Source: Deinococcus sp. Leaf326 (GTDB lineage Bacteria; Deinococcota; Deinococci; Deinococcales; Deinococcaceae). From it: a DNA stretch of 64,000 bases. The position numbers and the translations under genes were made by a program. The notes beneath the pieces are model-generated. The model made no database searches. It was given only the letters and a program-made list of their open reading frames with translations, and was not told the DNA's origin. Positions 1-8,994 of the stretch are shown piece by piece. Where the stretch lies: positions 1 to 64,000 of the forward strand of contig NZ_LMOM01000013.1 in assembly GCF_001424185.1 (NCBI RefSeq). The letters run 5' to 3'. Every line of letters starts with the position of its first letter. The first letter of the stretch is position 1.

Positions 1-2
1 GA

Positions 3-29
3 GATCGCCGGGGAACTTCCCCGGCGATC
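3..29. terminator. 27-bp palindrome, possible terminator of a gene left of the window
   Basis: Bases 3-15 are exactly complementary to 17-29 around one central base. The arms are GATCGCCGGGGAA and its complement. There is no T-run on either side, so factor-independent termination is only a guess. Bases 30-102 hold nothing I recognise. Confidence 0.4.
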
Positions 30-102
30 AGGAGAACGGTGCCGCCTTTATGCGTGCCGTGCAGCGTTGTTCAGCGGTCCCTGAATATTCCCCGAAGTAC
101 AG

Positions 103-1191
103 CTAGAGGGCGTAGCGCCGGAGCTGGGCTTCGTCGAGCGTATGGTCACGTAGCGCCGCCACGTCCAGCCAGCCGTCAATGAAGGTGATGGGCTGTCCCA
201 GGAGGTCGTCTTTGAGCTTGAGGACAAAGCTCAGTTCACACGGCTCGGTCACCTCGGCCTGGGTGCTCAGCAGCGCGGCGTGCAGGGTCCCCAGGCCGGT
301 GCTCGCCTGCGAACCCACCATCCCGCGCTTGCCCCGCGCGGCGGCGGTGCGCAGCATGTCGAGGCCGTCGGTGAAACCGTTGCGGGCCGTCTTGACATTC
401 AGGACGTCGAAGGTCCCGAAGTCCAGCTCGCGGGTCAGGTCGGCGGGTGTGAAGCACGAGTCGTCGGCCACGATGGGGAGGTGGCCGGCCGCGTGCAGGG
501 CCGCGCGCCCGCGCAGTTGCCGGGCGGGCAGCGGTTCCTCGACGTACATCAACCCCGCTTCCCGCATGGCGTCCAGGGCGGCGGGGGCCGTCTCGGCGCT
601 CAGTGTCTCGTTGCTGTCGGCATAAAGCAGCACGTCGCCGCCGTAGGTGCGCCGCAGCTCGCGGATCACCTCCAGGTCGCGGGCGTGGTCGCGGCCCACC
701 TTGACCTTCAGGCAGCGCACGCCTGCCCCCACCACCCGCGCGGCCTCGGCGAGCATCCCGGCCGGCGTGTCGATGCCCAGAATGAAGCTCACGCGGACCC
801 GCGTGTTCGGCCCCAGCAGCGTGCCGAACAGGCTCTGTCCCCGGCTGCGGGCGCGGGCGTCCCAGAGGGCCATGTCCAGCGCGCCGCGAGCCGTATGGTT
901 ATTTGCCACGCTGTTGCGCACGCGGTTCAGACCGGCCTCGTCGGTGATGTCCAGGCCCGTCAGGCCGGGGGCGAGGTGGGCCAGAATCGCCACGACGCTC
1001 GCGGGCGTCTCGCCGTAGATGGTCGGGCGCGGGGGCGCCTCGGCCACGCCCACGCTGCCGTCCGAGAGGGTCACGCGTACCACGACGTGTTCGGCGGCGC
1101 TCAAGGCCGAGTGGGCGCCCCAGGCGAGCGCCGAGGTAAGGGGCAGGCGGTAGGGAATCGCCTCGATCTTCTGGACCGTGACGGCGCTCAC
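103..1191 (-). CDS. Enolase-superfamily dipeptide epimerase / muconate-cycloisomerase-like enzyme
   Basis: This 362-residue protein belongs to the mandelate racemase/muconate lactonizing group, whose members abstract an alpha-proton next to a carboxylate using Mg2+. The expected residues are visible: the K-x-K pair at 162/164, metal ligands Asp192, Glu218/219 and Asp243/244, and the opposite Lys267 in NVKTAR. An N-terminal capping domain spans about 1-125 and the barrel follows. I chose the GTG start at 1191 because it overlaps the stop of the upstream ATPase gene (GTGA). The longer in-frame extension is Arg/Gly-rich antisense-like sequence. L-Ala-D/L-Glu-type dipeptide epimerase is the likeliest activity, but N-succinylamino-acid racemase or cycloisomerase cannot be excluded from sequence alone. 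Confidence 0.85.
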   Translation of the reverse strand: MSAVTVQKIEAIPYRLPLTSALAWGAHSALSAAEHVVVRVTLSDGSVGVAEAPPRPTIYGETPASVVAILAHLAPGLTGLDITDEAGLNRVRNSVANNHTARGALDMALWDARARSRGQSLFGTLLGPNTRVRVSFILGIDTPAGMLAEAARVVGAGVRCLKVKVGRDHARDLEVIRELRRTYGGDVLLYADSNETLSAETAPAALDAMREAGLMYVEEPLPARQLRGRAALHAAGHLPIVADDSCFTPADLTRELDFGTFDVLNVKTARNGFTDGLDMLRTAAARGKRGMVGSQASTGLGTLHAALLSTQAEVTEPCELSFVLKLKDDLLGQPITFIDGWLDVAALRDHTLDEAQLRRYAL

Positions 1192-1994
1192 GCCCCAGCC
1201 TCCCCGGCCTGTTCCTGTGTGGCCCAGGCCTGCACCGCCCGCGCGACCGCCTCCGGATTCAGGGCCACCGTGTCGAGCACCAGGGCCCGCGTTGGGGGCA
1301 GAGTCCGCAGGAAGGCTTCGGCGGCGGCGGGGTCGTAGTTGCGCCGCTCGCTCACCACGATCTTCGTCTTGGCGAGGATGTCGGGCGCCGCGTGTCCCTC
1401 CTGCTCCAGAGCGGCCAGGGCGTCCAGCTCGGCCTCCCCGAACACGGCCTCCACGCCCGGCAGGTCGGTCAGGGCGGCGCGCAGGTCGGTCCCGCGTCTG
1501 GTGGCCTTCACCTGGTCGAAATGGTCGGCGCGGCCCAGAAGCCGGCGCACCCGTACCGTGTCGGGCGCCCCCAGCGCCACGAACCGCCACGCGGGAAAGG
1601 TCAGGGCGGCGTAGCACACCTCATCCAGGCCGCGCAGGCCGTCGAACACGGGCGACTGTCCCCAGACGCCGGTGTCGGCCAGCAGCGATCCGAGGGCTTG
1701 GGCCATCCCGCCGGGATGCCGGTCACGGTACCGGGCGGTCAGGGCAAAGCGCTTCTCGCGGTCGGTGACGGGGCCGCCCGCCAGGGGCAGGATCATCACG
1801 GCGTCGGTGACCTCGCGGCGGTCGGGCAGCACCTTTAGGCCGGGGAGCGCGGCGTGCAGGGCGCCCAGCGCGGTGCTCTTGCCCACGCCGGTCACGCCGA
1901 CGAGCACCGTCACGGAAAGGTCAGCCAGCCGCTGTTCGGTGGGCGCGGGGAGGGAACCGGCGGCGCGCAGGCCGGGCAGCAGGAGGGCAGTCAT
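1188..1994 (-). CDS. P-loop ATPase/kinase-like protein of unknown role
   Basis: The protein has 268 residues with a clear Walker A (GVTGVGKST) near residue 35. The rest is rich in Arg and acidic residues, with no membrane segment. I do not recognise a specific family; the layout resembles small P-loop kinases or AAA-type proteins. The ATG at 1994 follows TAGCCT by 8 nt, a leaderless promoter. The 18-residue upstream extension lacks such a signal. Its stop overlaps the GTG start of the epimerase gene, so the two are probably translated together and may share a pathway such as peptide salvage. That link is inference. Confidence 0.7.
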   Translation of the reverse strand: MTALLLPGLRAAGSLPAPTEQRLADLSVTVLVGVTGVGKSTALGALHAALPGLKVLPDRREVTDAVMILPLAGGPVTDREKRFALTARYRDRHPGGMAQALGSLLADTGVWGQSPVFDGLRGLDEVCYAALTFPAWRFVALGAPDTVRVRRLLGRADHFDQVKATRRGTDLRAALTDLPGVEAVFGEAELDALAALEQEGHAAPDILAKTKIVVSERRNYDPAAAEAFLRTLPPTRALVLDTVALNPEAVARAVQAWATQEQAGEAGA

Positions 1995-2002
1995 CACCCC
2001 CC

Positions 2003-2008
2003 AGGCTA
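2003..2008 (-). promoter_or_regulatory. -10 box TAGCCT, leaderless promoter of the ATPase-epimerase operon
   Basis: TAGCCT lies 8 nt before the ATG at 1994 on the minus strand. That distance leaves essentially no 5' untranslated region. Confidence 0.55.
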
Positions 2009-2259
2009 GCGCCCGGCGCGACTCAAGGTTGGGCCAAGGTTCAGTCAAGAGGCGGCAAAACCCCGGCTGGAGCTGCCTTCATAAGATGAGAGGCGCAGTC
2101 TGAAGACTCGCCTGCCGTTGGCATTAGCCCGAACCTGCTTGCTCCTTTCATCTGGGCGTCTGTGGCACCTGTTGTTCTGAATCTGCTTCCCTTCTGTTCT
2201 TCCAAATTCGCCCATTACCACTTTTCTGGCCGCTGCGGCCCACTCTCCGGAGGCATCCC

Positions 2260-4191
2260 ATGATCAAAGGCAAGGACATTCTCGGACGGAACATCATCGC
2301 CCTGACCACTGGCGAGCGCATCGAAAAGGTTCACGACGTGGTCTTCGACCCGCAGGGCAATCAGGTTCTGGCGCTGCTGGTGGACGAGGGCGGCTGGTTC
2401 AGTGCGGCCAAGGCGGTGCCCTTCGAGCGGGTGCGCAGCATCGGGGAAGACGCCATCATGATCGGCGGCCCCGACGACGTGACCACCACCCGTGAGGACG
2501 GCCGCCTCAAGGACGCGCTGAACAGCAAGGTCAGCCTCATCGGCATGACGCTGCTCACCACCGACGGCCGGAATCTGGGCCGCATCGCCGATGTGTTCTT
2601 CGACGAGCACAGCGGCCGGGTCGAGGGCTACGAGGTGACGGGCGGGCTGTTCTCCGACCTGAGCAGCGGCCGGACCTTCGTGCCGGCGCCCGAACAGGTG
2701 CAGATCGGGCACGACGCGGCCATCGTGCCCGACAGTGTCGCCGCCGCGATGGAGGAGAGCGAACCCGGCGGGATTCGCGGCGTGCTGAGCTCGGCAGGCG
2801 CCAGCATCTCGGGGGCGTACCAGGGAGCTGCCGAGGGAGTCCGCAGCAGCTACGAGGACCTGGCCACTGCCACCAAGGAGCGCCAGAAGGAATACGTGGT
2901 GGGCAAGACCGCCGGAGCCGACCTGCTGCTCGACGACGGCGTGGTGCTCATCCAGAAGGGCGAGACCATCACCGCCGAGCAGGCCGAACTGGCTGAGGGA
3001 GCCGGCAAGCTGACGGCGCTGACCACCAGTGCGACGGGCGGCGTGATCTCGGAGGCCTACGGACAGGCCCGTGACCGCGCGCAGGCCGGGTACGAAGACC
3101 TCGCCACCGCCACCAAGGAGCGCCAGAAGGAATACGCGGTGGGCAAGACGGCCGGGGCCGACCTGCTGCTCGATGACGGTACTCTCCTCGTGACCAAGGG
3201 CGAGACGATCACCGCCGCCCACGCCGATCAGGCCGAGGCGGAAGGCAAACTGGCGTCCCTGGCGACTGCCGCGACGGGCGGCGCGATCTCGGAGGCCTAC
3301 GGACAGGCCCGCGACCGCGTGCAGGGTAGCCTGGGGGGCCAGCCGGAGGGCGTGGTCGGTCGCGTAGCTGCGCACAATGTCATGGCGGACAGCGGTGAGC
3401 TGATCGTCGCGGCCGGCGTGACCATTACTGCGTACCACCTGGAACGCGCCGAGGCGACCGGCAGCGTGCCGGCCCTGGAAGCAGCGGCCCAGATCAGCCC
3501 GAGCGCGGCCGTGCATACCCTGGCCGCCCCGGGAGTGAGCGTGATGGGTGAGCCGGCCAGCGTCCTCTCGGCCCAGGGGCCGGCCCATACCGAAGCGCCC
3601 ACCGTCGCCGACACGGTCGGCCGCCGGGTCCGCAGCGACGTGCGCGCGACTGGTGGCAGCATCGTGGCGGTGCAGGGTCAGATAGTCACTCCAGCGGTGG
3701 CCGAGCGTGCCCGGCAGCTCAATGTCGAGCCGGCGCTGATCGCCGCGACCCTGGGGACTCCGGCCCCGGCTGCGGGAAGCGCCGACACCCGCGCGGCATT
3801 GTCCAGTGGTGTGGCGAGCGTGTCCGAGGGCGCGACCAATCTGCTGGGCCGGGCCCGCAACTGGCTCAGCGAACAGCGCGACAACACCGAAGAAGCCCTC
3901 CAGAAACGTGATCAGGAAGCCCAGGAGAACCGCGTCCGTGACGCGCTGGGCCGTCCGGTCAACCGCGTGATCCTGGCGCCCGACGACAGCATCATCCTGA
4001 ACGTCGGCGAGATCGTGACGAACAAGGCCGTGCAGGCGGCCCGGGACGGCGACGTTCTCGACATCCTGCTCGACAGCGTGAGCAAGGAGAGTGTCAGCAT
4101 CGATCCCCTGGCTAGCCGTCCCCACGAGAGCGGTACGGCGGCCCTGGACAGCCAGGGTGATCCGGTAATTGACGCCGAGCGCCGGCTCTGA
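2260..4191 (+). CDS. PRC-barrel protein with five repeated hairpin modules
   Basis: The 643-residue protein opens with two PRC-barrel domains (about 3-70 and 88-165), a fold used in RNA-processing and membrane-associated scaffolds. An exact 80-residue tandem duplication follows, at 198-277 and 278-357; it begins [15 protein letters not shown] and its DNA copies sit 240 bp apart. Within each copy is a module of the form VGKxxxxDLLxDDGxxLxxKGExIT. More diverged copies start near residues 365, 453 and 563, giving five modules. The module recalls the G-x-x-IT hairpins in RNA polymerase beta-prime, but function is unknown. No signal peptide or transmembrane segment is seen. The start has the Shine-Dalgarno sequence CGGAGG. 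Confidence 0.85.
   Translation: MIKGKDILGRNIIALTTGERIEKVHDVVFDPQGNQVLALLVDEGGWFSAAKAVPFERVRSIGEDAIMIGGPDDVTTTREDGRLKDALNSKVSLIGMTLLTTDGRNLGRIADVFFDEHSGRVEGYEVTGGLFSDLSSGRTFVPAPEQVQIGHDAAIVPDSVAAAMEESEPGGIRGVLSSAGASISGAYQGAAEGVRSSYEDLATATKERQKEYVVGKTAGADLLLDDGVVLIQKGETITAEQAELAEGAGKLTALTTSATGGVISEAYGQARDRAQAGYEDLATATKERQKEYAVGKTAGADLLLDDGTLLVTKGETITAAHADQAEAEGKLASLATAATGGAISEAYGQARDRVQGSLGGQPEGVVGRVAAHNVMADSGELIVAAGVTITAYHLERAEATGSVPALEAAAQISPSAAVHTLAAPGVSVMGEPASVLSAQGPAHTEAPTVADTVGRRVRSDVRATGGSIVAVQGQIVTPAVAERARQLNVEPALIAATLGTPAPAAGSADTRAALSSGVASVSEGATNLLGRARNWLSEQRDNTEEALQKRDQEAQENRVRDALGRPVNRVILAPDDSIILNVGEIVTNKAVQAARDGDVLDILLDSVSKESVSIDPLASRPHESGTAALDSQGDPVIDAERRL
2851..3330 (+). repeat. 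Tandem 240-bp in-frame duplication inside the PRC-barrel gene
   Basis: The unit starting at 2851 recurs at 3091 in the same frame. Both contain a closely matching tract coding for [12 protein letters not shown] and [14 protein letters not shown]. The first and second units are nearly identical in protein. Confidence 0.85.
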
Positions 4192-4225
4192 GCGGCTGAC
4201 GCGCCTGCGAAAGTCGTGAACATAA

Positions 4226-4258
4226 AGAAGGCCGCCCTGCTGGTGAGGGCGGCCTTCT
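4226..4258. terminator. Intrinsic terminator between convergent genes
   Basis: AGAAGGCCGCCCT (4226-4238) pairs perfectly with 4246-4258 around a 7-nt loop. The convergent ABC permease gene ends 17 nt further on. The hairpin may serve both strands. Confidence 0.8.
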
Positions 4259-4274
4259 CTATGTTCCGTCCTGC

Positions 4275-5546
4275 TCAGTTCCGGAAGATCACTTCCTCCC
4301 GGCCGAAGGAACGCCGCGCGAGCAGCCCCAGCAGCCCCGCCCCGACGAGGTTGGCGAGGGTGGCGACCAGGGTGTGGCCCGCTGTGACGCTGCCGCGCAC
4401 CGTGTCCAGAATGCTGACCATGCTGCCGAACAGCGGCACGGCATAGACGGCTCCCCCGAGATTCAGGAAGTCGCTGAACTGGAGAAGCACCGCCGGCAGC
4501 ACGATGAGCAGGGTCAGCGGCGTGGCGTAGGTCTGGGCTTCCTTGTAGCTGCGGGCATAGATGCTCAGGGCGATGAGGACCGCGCTGATGAGCAGCGCGG
4601 CACTCAGGACCACGGCGACCAGGGCCAGTGCTCCGCCGGGCGTCAGGGTCAGCTGCCCGCCAAGGGCCTGGGTCAGCTCGCGCCGGCTGCCGCCGAGCAG
4701 TGTGGCCGAGGCGACCCCCGCGAGCAGAAAGCCCAGCAGGCTGAAGGCGGCGGTGATCAGCGCCGTAAGGGTGGTCGCCAGCAGCTTGCCGGCCACGACC
4801 TCGCCCCGGCGCACGGGCGTCACCAGCAGACTTTCGAGGGTCCCGCGCTCCTTTTCTCCGGCGGTGGCGTCCAGGGCAGTCGCCATCGCGCCGCTCAGGA
4901 TGAAGTTCAGCATGAGCATCGGGATCAGGAAGGCGAGCTGACCGCTACTCCTCTCCTGCGCCGGGCTGGCGTCCACTTGGCCCAGCGCCACCGGGGTCAG
5001 CACCGCTGGGTCCAGCCCCGAGGCGCTCAGGCGTTCCAGCGTGAGCCGGCGGTTGTAGGCCTCCACCACGGTCTCGACCTTGCTTGTCGCTCCGGTCTGG
5101 GCGCGCAGGTTGCCCAGTTTGGCGTACAGTTCCAGCGGCACGCTCGCGCCTCCGGCCTGCCGGGGCAGAGGAGAGAGCACCCGCAGCGCGGCGTCGACCT
5201 CGCCCGAGGCCACGGCGGCACGCGGGTCCTGGACCGGCACGAGCGTCACCCCGGCACGGGTCACGGCGCCGCCCGCGCCCTGTTCGTCGCTGGTCAGGGC
5301 CTGCCGCAGCTCGGGCGGCAGGGTGCCCACCACCCCGACCTTCTGCCGGGCCTGCGCCTGGTTGCCGACCAGGGTGCCCAGCAAGAGGGGCAGCCCAAGC
5401 GTGAACAGCGGAATGATGAGCAGCGGGATGAGGATGGTGCTGACCAGGGCGCGGCGGTCGCGCAGCGTCGTGAGCAGGTCGCGCGCGGCCACCCGCCACA
5501 CCATGCCGGGGCGCAGGCCTCCCCTGCGGCGGATTTCAGACGGCAT
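4275..5546 (-). CDS. ABC-2 type exporter permease (NatB-like)
   Basis: The protein has 423 residues. One membrane segment near residue 35 is followed by a large extracytoplasmic region (about 60-240). About five hydrophobic segments then follow in the C-terminal half, the usual ABC-2/NatB plan. It contains the family-typical stretch [14 protein letters not shown] that precedes the C-terminal membrane block. The ATG at 5546 lies inside the end of the ATPase gene, giving an 11-nt overlap, so the two subunits are translationally coupled. The substrate is unknown; Na+ and drug export are possibilities from the family. Confidence 0.85.
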   Translation of the reverse strand: MPSEIRRRGGLRPGMVWRVAARDLLTTLRDRRALVSTILIPLLIIPLFTLGLPLLLGTLVGNQAQARQKVGVVGTLPPELRQALTSDEQGAGGAVTRAGVTLVPVQDPRAAVASGEVDAALRVLSPLPRQAGGASVPLELYAKLGNLRAQTGATSKVETVVEAYNRRLTLERLSASGLDPAVLTPVALGQVDASPAQERSSGQLAFLIPMLMLNFILSGAMATALDATAGEKERGTLESLLVTPVRRGEVVAGKLLATTLTALITAAFSLLGFLLAGVASATLLGGSRRELTQALGGQLTLTPGGALALVAVVLSAALLISAVLIALSIYARSYKEAQTYATPLTLLIVLPAVLLQFSDFLNLGGAVYAVPLFGSMVSILDTVRGSVTAGHTLVATLANLVGAGLLGLLARRSFGREEVIFRN

Positions 5547-6279
5547 GGCCCACCCCTTCCTCGCGGGCGCGCACGAGCGCGAAGAAGGCCCGTTCGAGGT
5601 TGCGCTCGCCGGTCTGCGCCAGAATTGCCGGAACGCTGTCCAGGGCGACGAGTTCACCCCGGTGCAGGACCGCCACACGGTCGCAGACCTCCTCGGCCTC
5701 GCTCATGACGTGCGTGGAGTACAGCGTGAGCCGCCCTGGCGCGCGGCTGGCCGCCACGAAGTCCAGCAGGCTGCGCCGCGCGAAGATGTCCAGGCCGCTG
5801 GCCGCCTCGTCCAGAATCAGGACGGCCGGGTCGTGGATGACGGCGCGGGCGATGACCACCTTCTGTTTCATGCCGGTCGAGTATTCGCCGGCACGGGTGT
5901 CCAGGGTGCGGCCCAGCTCCAGGGTCTCGTCGAGCTGGGCGATGCGGGCCTCGGTGTCGCGGCGGCCCATGCCGTACAGCCCGGCGAAGGACCGCAGCAC
6001 CTCGCGGCCGGTCAGGCGGGCGGGCAGGCCCATGCCGCCGTTGACCACGCCGACGGCGCGGCGCACCGCCTCGGGGTCGAGGGCCACGTCGTGTCCGGCC
6101 ACACGTACAGTGCCGGAGGTGGGCGAGAGCAGGGTTGCCAGGACACGCAGCAGGGTGGTCTTGCCCGCGCCGTTGGGGCCGAGCAGCCCGAAGACCTCGC
6201 CCTCCCGCGCGCTCAGGCTCAGGCCGCGCAGCGCCGTGAAGCTGCCGTAGGTCTTGGTCACGTTCTGGATATCGAGCAT
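5536..6279 (-). CDS. ABC exporter ATP-binding protein (NatA-like)
   Basis: The 247-residue nucleotide-binding domain has Walker [10 protein letters not shown], signature YSTGMKQKV, Walker [13 protein letters not shown] and the switch histidine in [10 protein letters not shown]. These are hallmarks of the CcmA/NatA exporter class. The ATG at 6279 is preceded by GAGGA at useful spacing. An alternative ATG four codons upstream has no ribosome site. It powers the ABC-2 permease that overlaps its 3' end. Confidence 0.9.
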   Translation of the reverse strand: MLDIQNVTKTYGSFTALRGLSLSAREGEVFGLLGPNGAGKTTLLRVLATLLSPTSGTVRVAGHDVALDPEAVRRAVGVVNGGMGLPARLTGREVLRSFAGLYGMGRRDTEARIAQLDETLELGRTLDTRAGEYSTGMKQKVVIARAVIHDPAVLILDEAASGLDIFARRSLLDFVAASRAPGRLTLYSTHVMSEAEEVCDRVAVLHRGELVALDSVPAILAQTGERNLERAFFALVRAREEGVGHAV

Positions 6280-6347
6280 CTCCTTCCTCATACGCCGGCA
6301 GGCCGCCGACCGTTCCGGGGCGCACGGTCGGCGCCGCCGCGTCCCGC

Positions 6348-6353
6348 TAGCCT
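6348..6353 (+). promoter_or_regulatory. -10 box TAGCCT for the EndoIII-like gene
   Basis: TAGCCT ends 5 nt before the GTG at 6359. There is no Shine-Dalgarno sequence, so the transcript is probably leaderless. Confidence 0.5.
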
Positions 6354-6358
6354 GCCGC

Positions 6359-7159
6359 GTGCCCACTTCCGCCTCCCGCACCCGCCCGACCCCGGCGCAG
6401 CAGCGCCCGCCCCCGGCCCATCTGGGCGAGATCGTCTCGCGGCTGCGCGCGCGCTACCTGCCCACCCTGCCTGCGCCCCGCCGCTGGCCCGACCCGCTGG
6501 CGGGCGTGCTGCGGACCATCCTGGCGCAACAGAACACGCGGGCGGTCGCCACGCGGCAGTGGGAGGCCCTGACCCTGACCTATCCGGTCTGGGAGGCGGC
6601 GCTGCTCGACGGCCCCGACGGTATAGAGGCGACGCTGCGCCGGGCGGGCGGCGGCCTGACCCGGATCAAGGCCGACTACCTGTACGGTGTCCTCGCGGCG
6701 CTGGAGGCGTCGCGCGGCGAGCTGAGCCTGCGCTTCCTGCACGACCTGGGCGAAGAAGAAGCCCGCGCGGTGCTGGAGGGACTGCCAGGGGTCGGGCAGC
6801 GGACGGCCTCACTCGTCCTCCTGTTCGACCTCGTGCGGCCCGCCATGCCGGTGGATACCAACATCGCCCGGGTGGCCGCCCGTCTCGACCTCGTGCCGGA
6901 AGCGTGGAGCACCAACCGCACCGAGGTGTGGTTCGGTGAGGTGATCCCGCGCGACTGGGAGACCCGGTACGCCCTGCACCTCTCGGGGGTGCGCCACGGC
7001 CACGAGACCTGCACGCCGAAGCGGCCCCTGTGCGGCCAGTGCGTGCTGCGAGACCTGTGCCCCTCGGCGGCGCTGTTCGTGGAAGGAGTGTCTGCTGATC
7101 CGGGCACGCGGAACCCGGACAGCAAAAAACCCGCCGGAATTCGGCGGGCTGGCAGGTAG
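6359..7159 (+). CDS. nth: Endonuclease III-like HhH-GPD DNA glycosylase with an altered active site
   Basis: The 266-residue protein has an HhH-GPD core and the complete 4Fe-4S cysteine set C-x6-C-x2-C-x5-C at 218, 225, 228 and 234. The hairpin reads LPGVGQRTA (142-150) and the catalytic aspartate follows in PVDTN (Asp166). In bifunctional EndoIII the hairpin is GVGRKTA and the Lys is the AP-lyase nucleophile. Here that position is Arg148, so lyase activity should be lost or weak. The GTG start is set by the -10 box just upstream; earlier in-frame codons are antisense to the ABC ATPase. Deinococcus is known to carry several EndoIII paralogues, and this is probably a divergent one. Confidence 0.88.
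   Translation: MPTSASRTRPTPAQQRPPPAHLGEIVSRLRARYLPTLPAPRRWPDPLAGVLRTILAQQNTRAVATRQWEALTLTYPVWEAALLDGPDGIEATLRRAGGGLTRIKADYLYGVLAALEASRGELSLRFLHDLGEEEARAVLEGLPGVGQRTASLVLLFDLVRPAMPVDTNIARVAARLDLVPEAWSTNRTEVWFGEVIPRDWETRYALHLSGVRHGHETCTPKRPLCGQCVLRDLCPSAALFVEGVSADPGTRNPDSKKPAGIRRAGR
7124..7148 (-). terminator. Terminator of terC, located inside the 3' end of the EndoIII-like gene
   Basis: On the minus strand CCCGCCG-AATTC-CGGCGGG is followed by TTTTTT. It acts for the minus-strand terC gene ending at 7166, yet it lies within the last codons of the convergent plus-strand gene (KKPAGIRRAG). Confidence 0.85.
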
Positions 7160-7165
7160 GCGGGA

Positions 7166-7936
7166 TTATCTGGCGTCGGGATTGCGGCCCGTATCATGCA
7201 GTTCGACCGGCTTGTGGCCGCGTACACGGATGTTGAGCAGCTCGACCAGGACGGCGAAGCCCATCGCGAAGTAGGTGTAGCCCTTGGGAATCTTGAAGCC
7301 CAGGCCGTCGGCGATCAGGTTCACGCCGATGAGCAGCAGGAACGAGAGGGCCAGCATCTTGACGGTGGGGTGCTTCTGCACGAACTCCCCGATGGGACCG
7401 GCAGCGAAGAGCATGATGGCAACGGTCAGGACCACGGCGCTCACCATCACGCCGATGTCGTCGGCCATGCCCACGGCCGTGATGACGCTGTCGAGGCTGA
7501 AGACGATGTCCAAGACCATGATCTGCGCGATGATCGCCGCGAAGTTGTGCTGTACGATCTTGCCTGTGCCCGTGGCCGTCTCGTGCGGCCCTTCAAGCTG
7601 TTCGTGCATTTCCTTGACGGCCTTGTAGATCAGGAACAGACCGCCGCCCAGCAAGATGAGGTCTCGCCCCGAGAACCCCCGCCCGAAAGCCTCGAAGAGG
7701 TCGTTTTGCAGCGACACGATCCAGGCGATGCTCGCCAACAGGCCCAGGCGCATGAGCATGGCAGCCAGCAGGCCGATGGTGCGGGCGCGGGCGCGCTGCG
7801 CGGCCGGCAGTTTGCCCGCCAGAATGCTGATGAAGATGACGTTGTCGATGCCGAGGACGACTTCGAGGAGCAGCAGCGTACCGAACGCGAGCCACGCATC
7901 GGGCTGGGTGACCCAGCCGAACAGGGTTTCAAACAC
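7166..7936 (-). CDS. terC: TerC family integral membrane protein (metal/tellurite resistance)
   Basis: The 256-residue protein has about seven hydrophobic segments. Its two conserved acidic membrane motifs, LEVVLGIDNVIF and LDIVFSLDSVITAVG, define the TerC family. Members export Mn2+ or other metals, or confer tellurite resistance. The GTG at 7936 has GGAG six nt upstream; the longer reading frame has no signal. A 311-bp untranscribed or leader region lies upstream and contains a radiation-motif-like site. A strong terminator follows the gene. Confidence 0.9.
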   Translation of the reverse strand: MFETLFGWVTQPDAWLAFGTLLLLEVVLGIDNVIFISILAGKLPAAQRARARTIGLLAAMLMRLGLLASIAWIVSLQNDLFEAFGRGFSGRDLILLGGGLFLIYKAVKEMHEQLEGPHETATGTGKIVQHNFAAIIAQIMVLDIVFSLDSVITAVGMADDIGVMVSAVVLTVAIMLFAAGPIGEFVQKHPTVKMLALSFLLLIGVNLIADGLGFKIPKGYTYFAMGFAVLVELLNIRVRGHKPVELHDTGRNPDAR

Positions 7937-8084
7937 TTTGACTCCATAGGAAAGGGGCGAACGTGGGGCGCGAAACCGGAGGTTCCGGGCCAACACCGCG
8001 TTCTGAACGATGGGAAACAGCTGGGGCGAACTCGTCCACGCCGGGGCGTGTTGCACTTATCCTCCGGGAGAAGTTGTGCACCGA

Positions 8085-8101
8085 TTATGTCGGTTAGATA
8101 A
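8085..8101. promoter_or_regulatory. RDRM-like palindrome upstream of terC
   Basis: TTATGTCGGTTAGATAA matches 13 of 17 positions of the Deinococcus radiation/desiccation response motif TTATGTCATTGACATAA. The left half-site TTATGTC is perfect and the right is degenerate. It overlaps a possible minus-strand -10, CATAAT. DdrO would be the expected repressor if the site is real. Confidence 0.35.
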
Positions 8102-8110
8102 AGGCCCTTC

Positions 8111-8138
8111 ATCTGGCAGACAGATTGATGTGCCAGAT
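8111..8138. repeat. Inverted repeat ATCTGGCA-N12-TGCCAGAT
   Basis: Perfect 8-bp arms are separated by 12 nt, between the tetR 3' end and the terC promoter region. It may be an operator or a hairpin in a long terC leader; I cannot tell which. Confidence 0.4.
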
Positions 8139-8203
8139 GGGGGGAGGGTGGCCCCGTTTCGCCCGGAGATCCGCCGCTCTGCCGCAGCAGGCGAAAGACG
8201 AAA

Positions 8204-8233
8204 CCCGCCCCACCTCTGCCAGAAGGGGGCGGG
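8204..8233 (-). terminator. Terminator of the tetR gene
   Basis: On the minus strand CCCGCCCC and GGGGCGGG form an 8-bp stem followed by TTTCGTCTTT, 15 nt after the TetR stop. Confidence 0.75.
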
Positions 8234-8247
8234 CCGGAAGGGCTCCT

Positions 8248-8862
8248 TCAGCGCGGCGTAACGCCGTCGAAGAACACGCTCAGAAGGGCGCGGGCCGTGC
8301 CGTGGGGGTCCGGGCCGGGCGGGCCGCTCACGAGCGGGTAGGTCAGGCCCAGCAGGGCGCGGTTCAGGGCGCTGGGGGGCAGGTCGGTGCGCAGTTCCCC
8401 GCGTTCGGCCGCCTCTTCGAGCAGCCGGGTCAGGCCGCCCATCCACACCCGGCGGTACTCGCCCTCGAAGGCGGCGCGGCGCTCGGGCGAGATGTGGCGC
8501 AGTTCCGAGGCGAGTTGCAGGCCCACGCGCTGCTCGGGTGCGGTGTCCAGCAGGTCGCGCACCAGGGTCTCGAGCTGGGCACGGATGCCCTGCTGCGCGC
8601 GGGCGTGGGCCACGAGCCGCGCCAGCGTGGCGAGCGCGCCGTCGAGCATCGCCAGGAACAGCGCTTCCTTGTCGGCGTAGTGGTGGTACAGGGCCGGTTT
8701 GGTCACGCCGACCGCCTCGGCGACCTCGCGCATACTCACGCCGTGGTAGCCGCTCGCCACGAACAGCCGCGCGGCCTCCGTCTGGATGCGGGCGCGGGTG
8801 GATTCGGTGGCGGAGCCGGGCGAGGAGGCGGGGTGGGGCGGGGGGACGGTCACGCCGCGCAT
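8248..8862 (-). CDS. TetR/AcrR family transcriptional regulator
   Basis: The 204-residue protein has an N-terminal TetR helix-turn-helix near residues 20-65. It includes the signature MREVAEAVGVTKPALYHHYA, then helical ligand-binding and dimerisation sequence. The ATG at 8862 starts MRGVTVPPPHP; a longer in-frame extension has no start signal. It could regulate the divergent HAD gene or genes elsewhere; terC downstream on the same strand is separated by a terminator. The ligand is unknown. Confidence 0.9.
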   Translation of the reverse strand: MRGVTVPPPHPASSPGSATESTRARIQTEAARLFVASGYHGVSMREVAEAVGVTKPALYHHYADKEALFLAMLDGALATLARLVAHARAQQGIRAQLETLVRDLLDTAPEQRVGLQLASELRHISPERRAAFEGEYRRVWMGGLTRLLEEAAERGELRTDLPPSALNRALLGLTYPLVSGPPGPDPHGTARALLSVFFDGVTPR

Positions 8863-8994
8863 GATAGCCGGAAAGAGGGGCCGGGCCGGCGTCCTCCGGT
8901 GGTCCTGGCGGTCAGAGAAAGGCGCCGGAGCGGAGGTGTCCGGACTGGCTTCTGCGTGTCCGGCCCAGCCCGCTGCCACGGCGGCCGGATGCTC

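Larger units (their letters stand above)
7937..8247. other. Intergenic region upstream of terC
   Basis: About 310 bp without a gene. It holds an RDRM-like 17-mer (8085-8101), a minus-strand CATAAT that overlaps it, an inverted repeat (8111-8138) and the tetR terminator (8204-8233). About 150 nt between the RDRM-like site and the terC GTG show no other recognisable element. I found no GGGGAGTA core of the manganese yybP-ykoY riboswitch that controls some terC homologues. Confidence 0.5.

Noticed and set aside
2215..4125. 636-codon open frame opposite the PRC-barrel gene
   Set aside because: It mirrors the coding gene, is His/Arg/Gly-rich, and has no start signal; long antisense frames are expected in GC-rich DNA with strong codon bias.
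7937..8101. Manganese riboswitch (yybP-ykoY) upstream of terC
   Set aside because: I looked for the conserved GGGGAGTA core and paired stems and did not find them.
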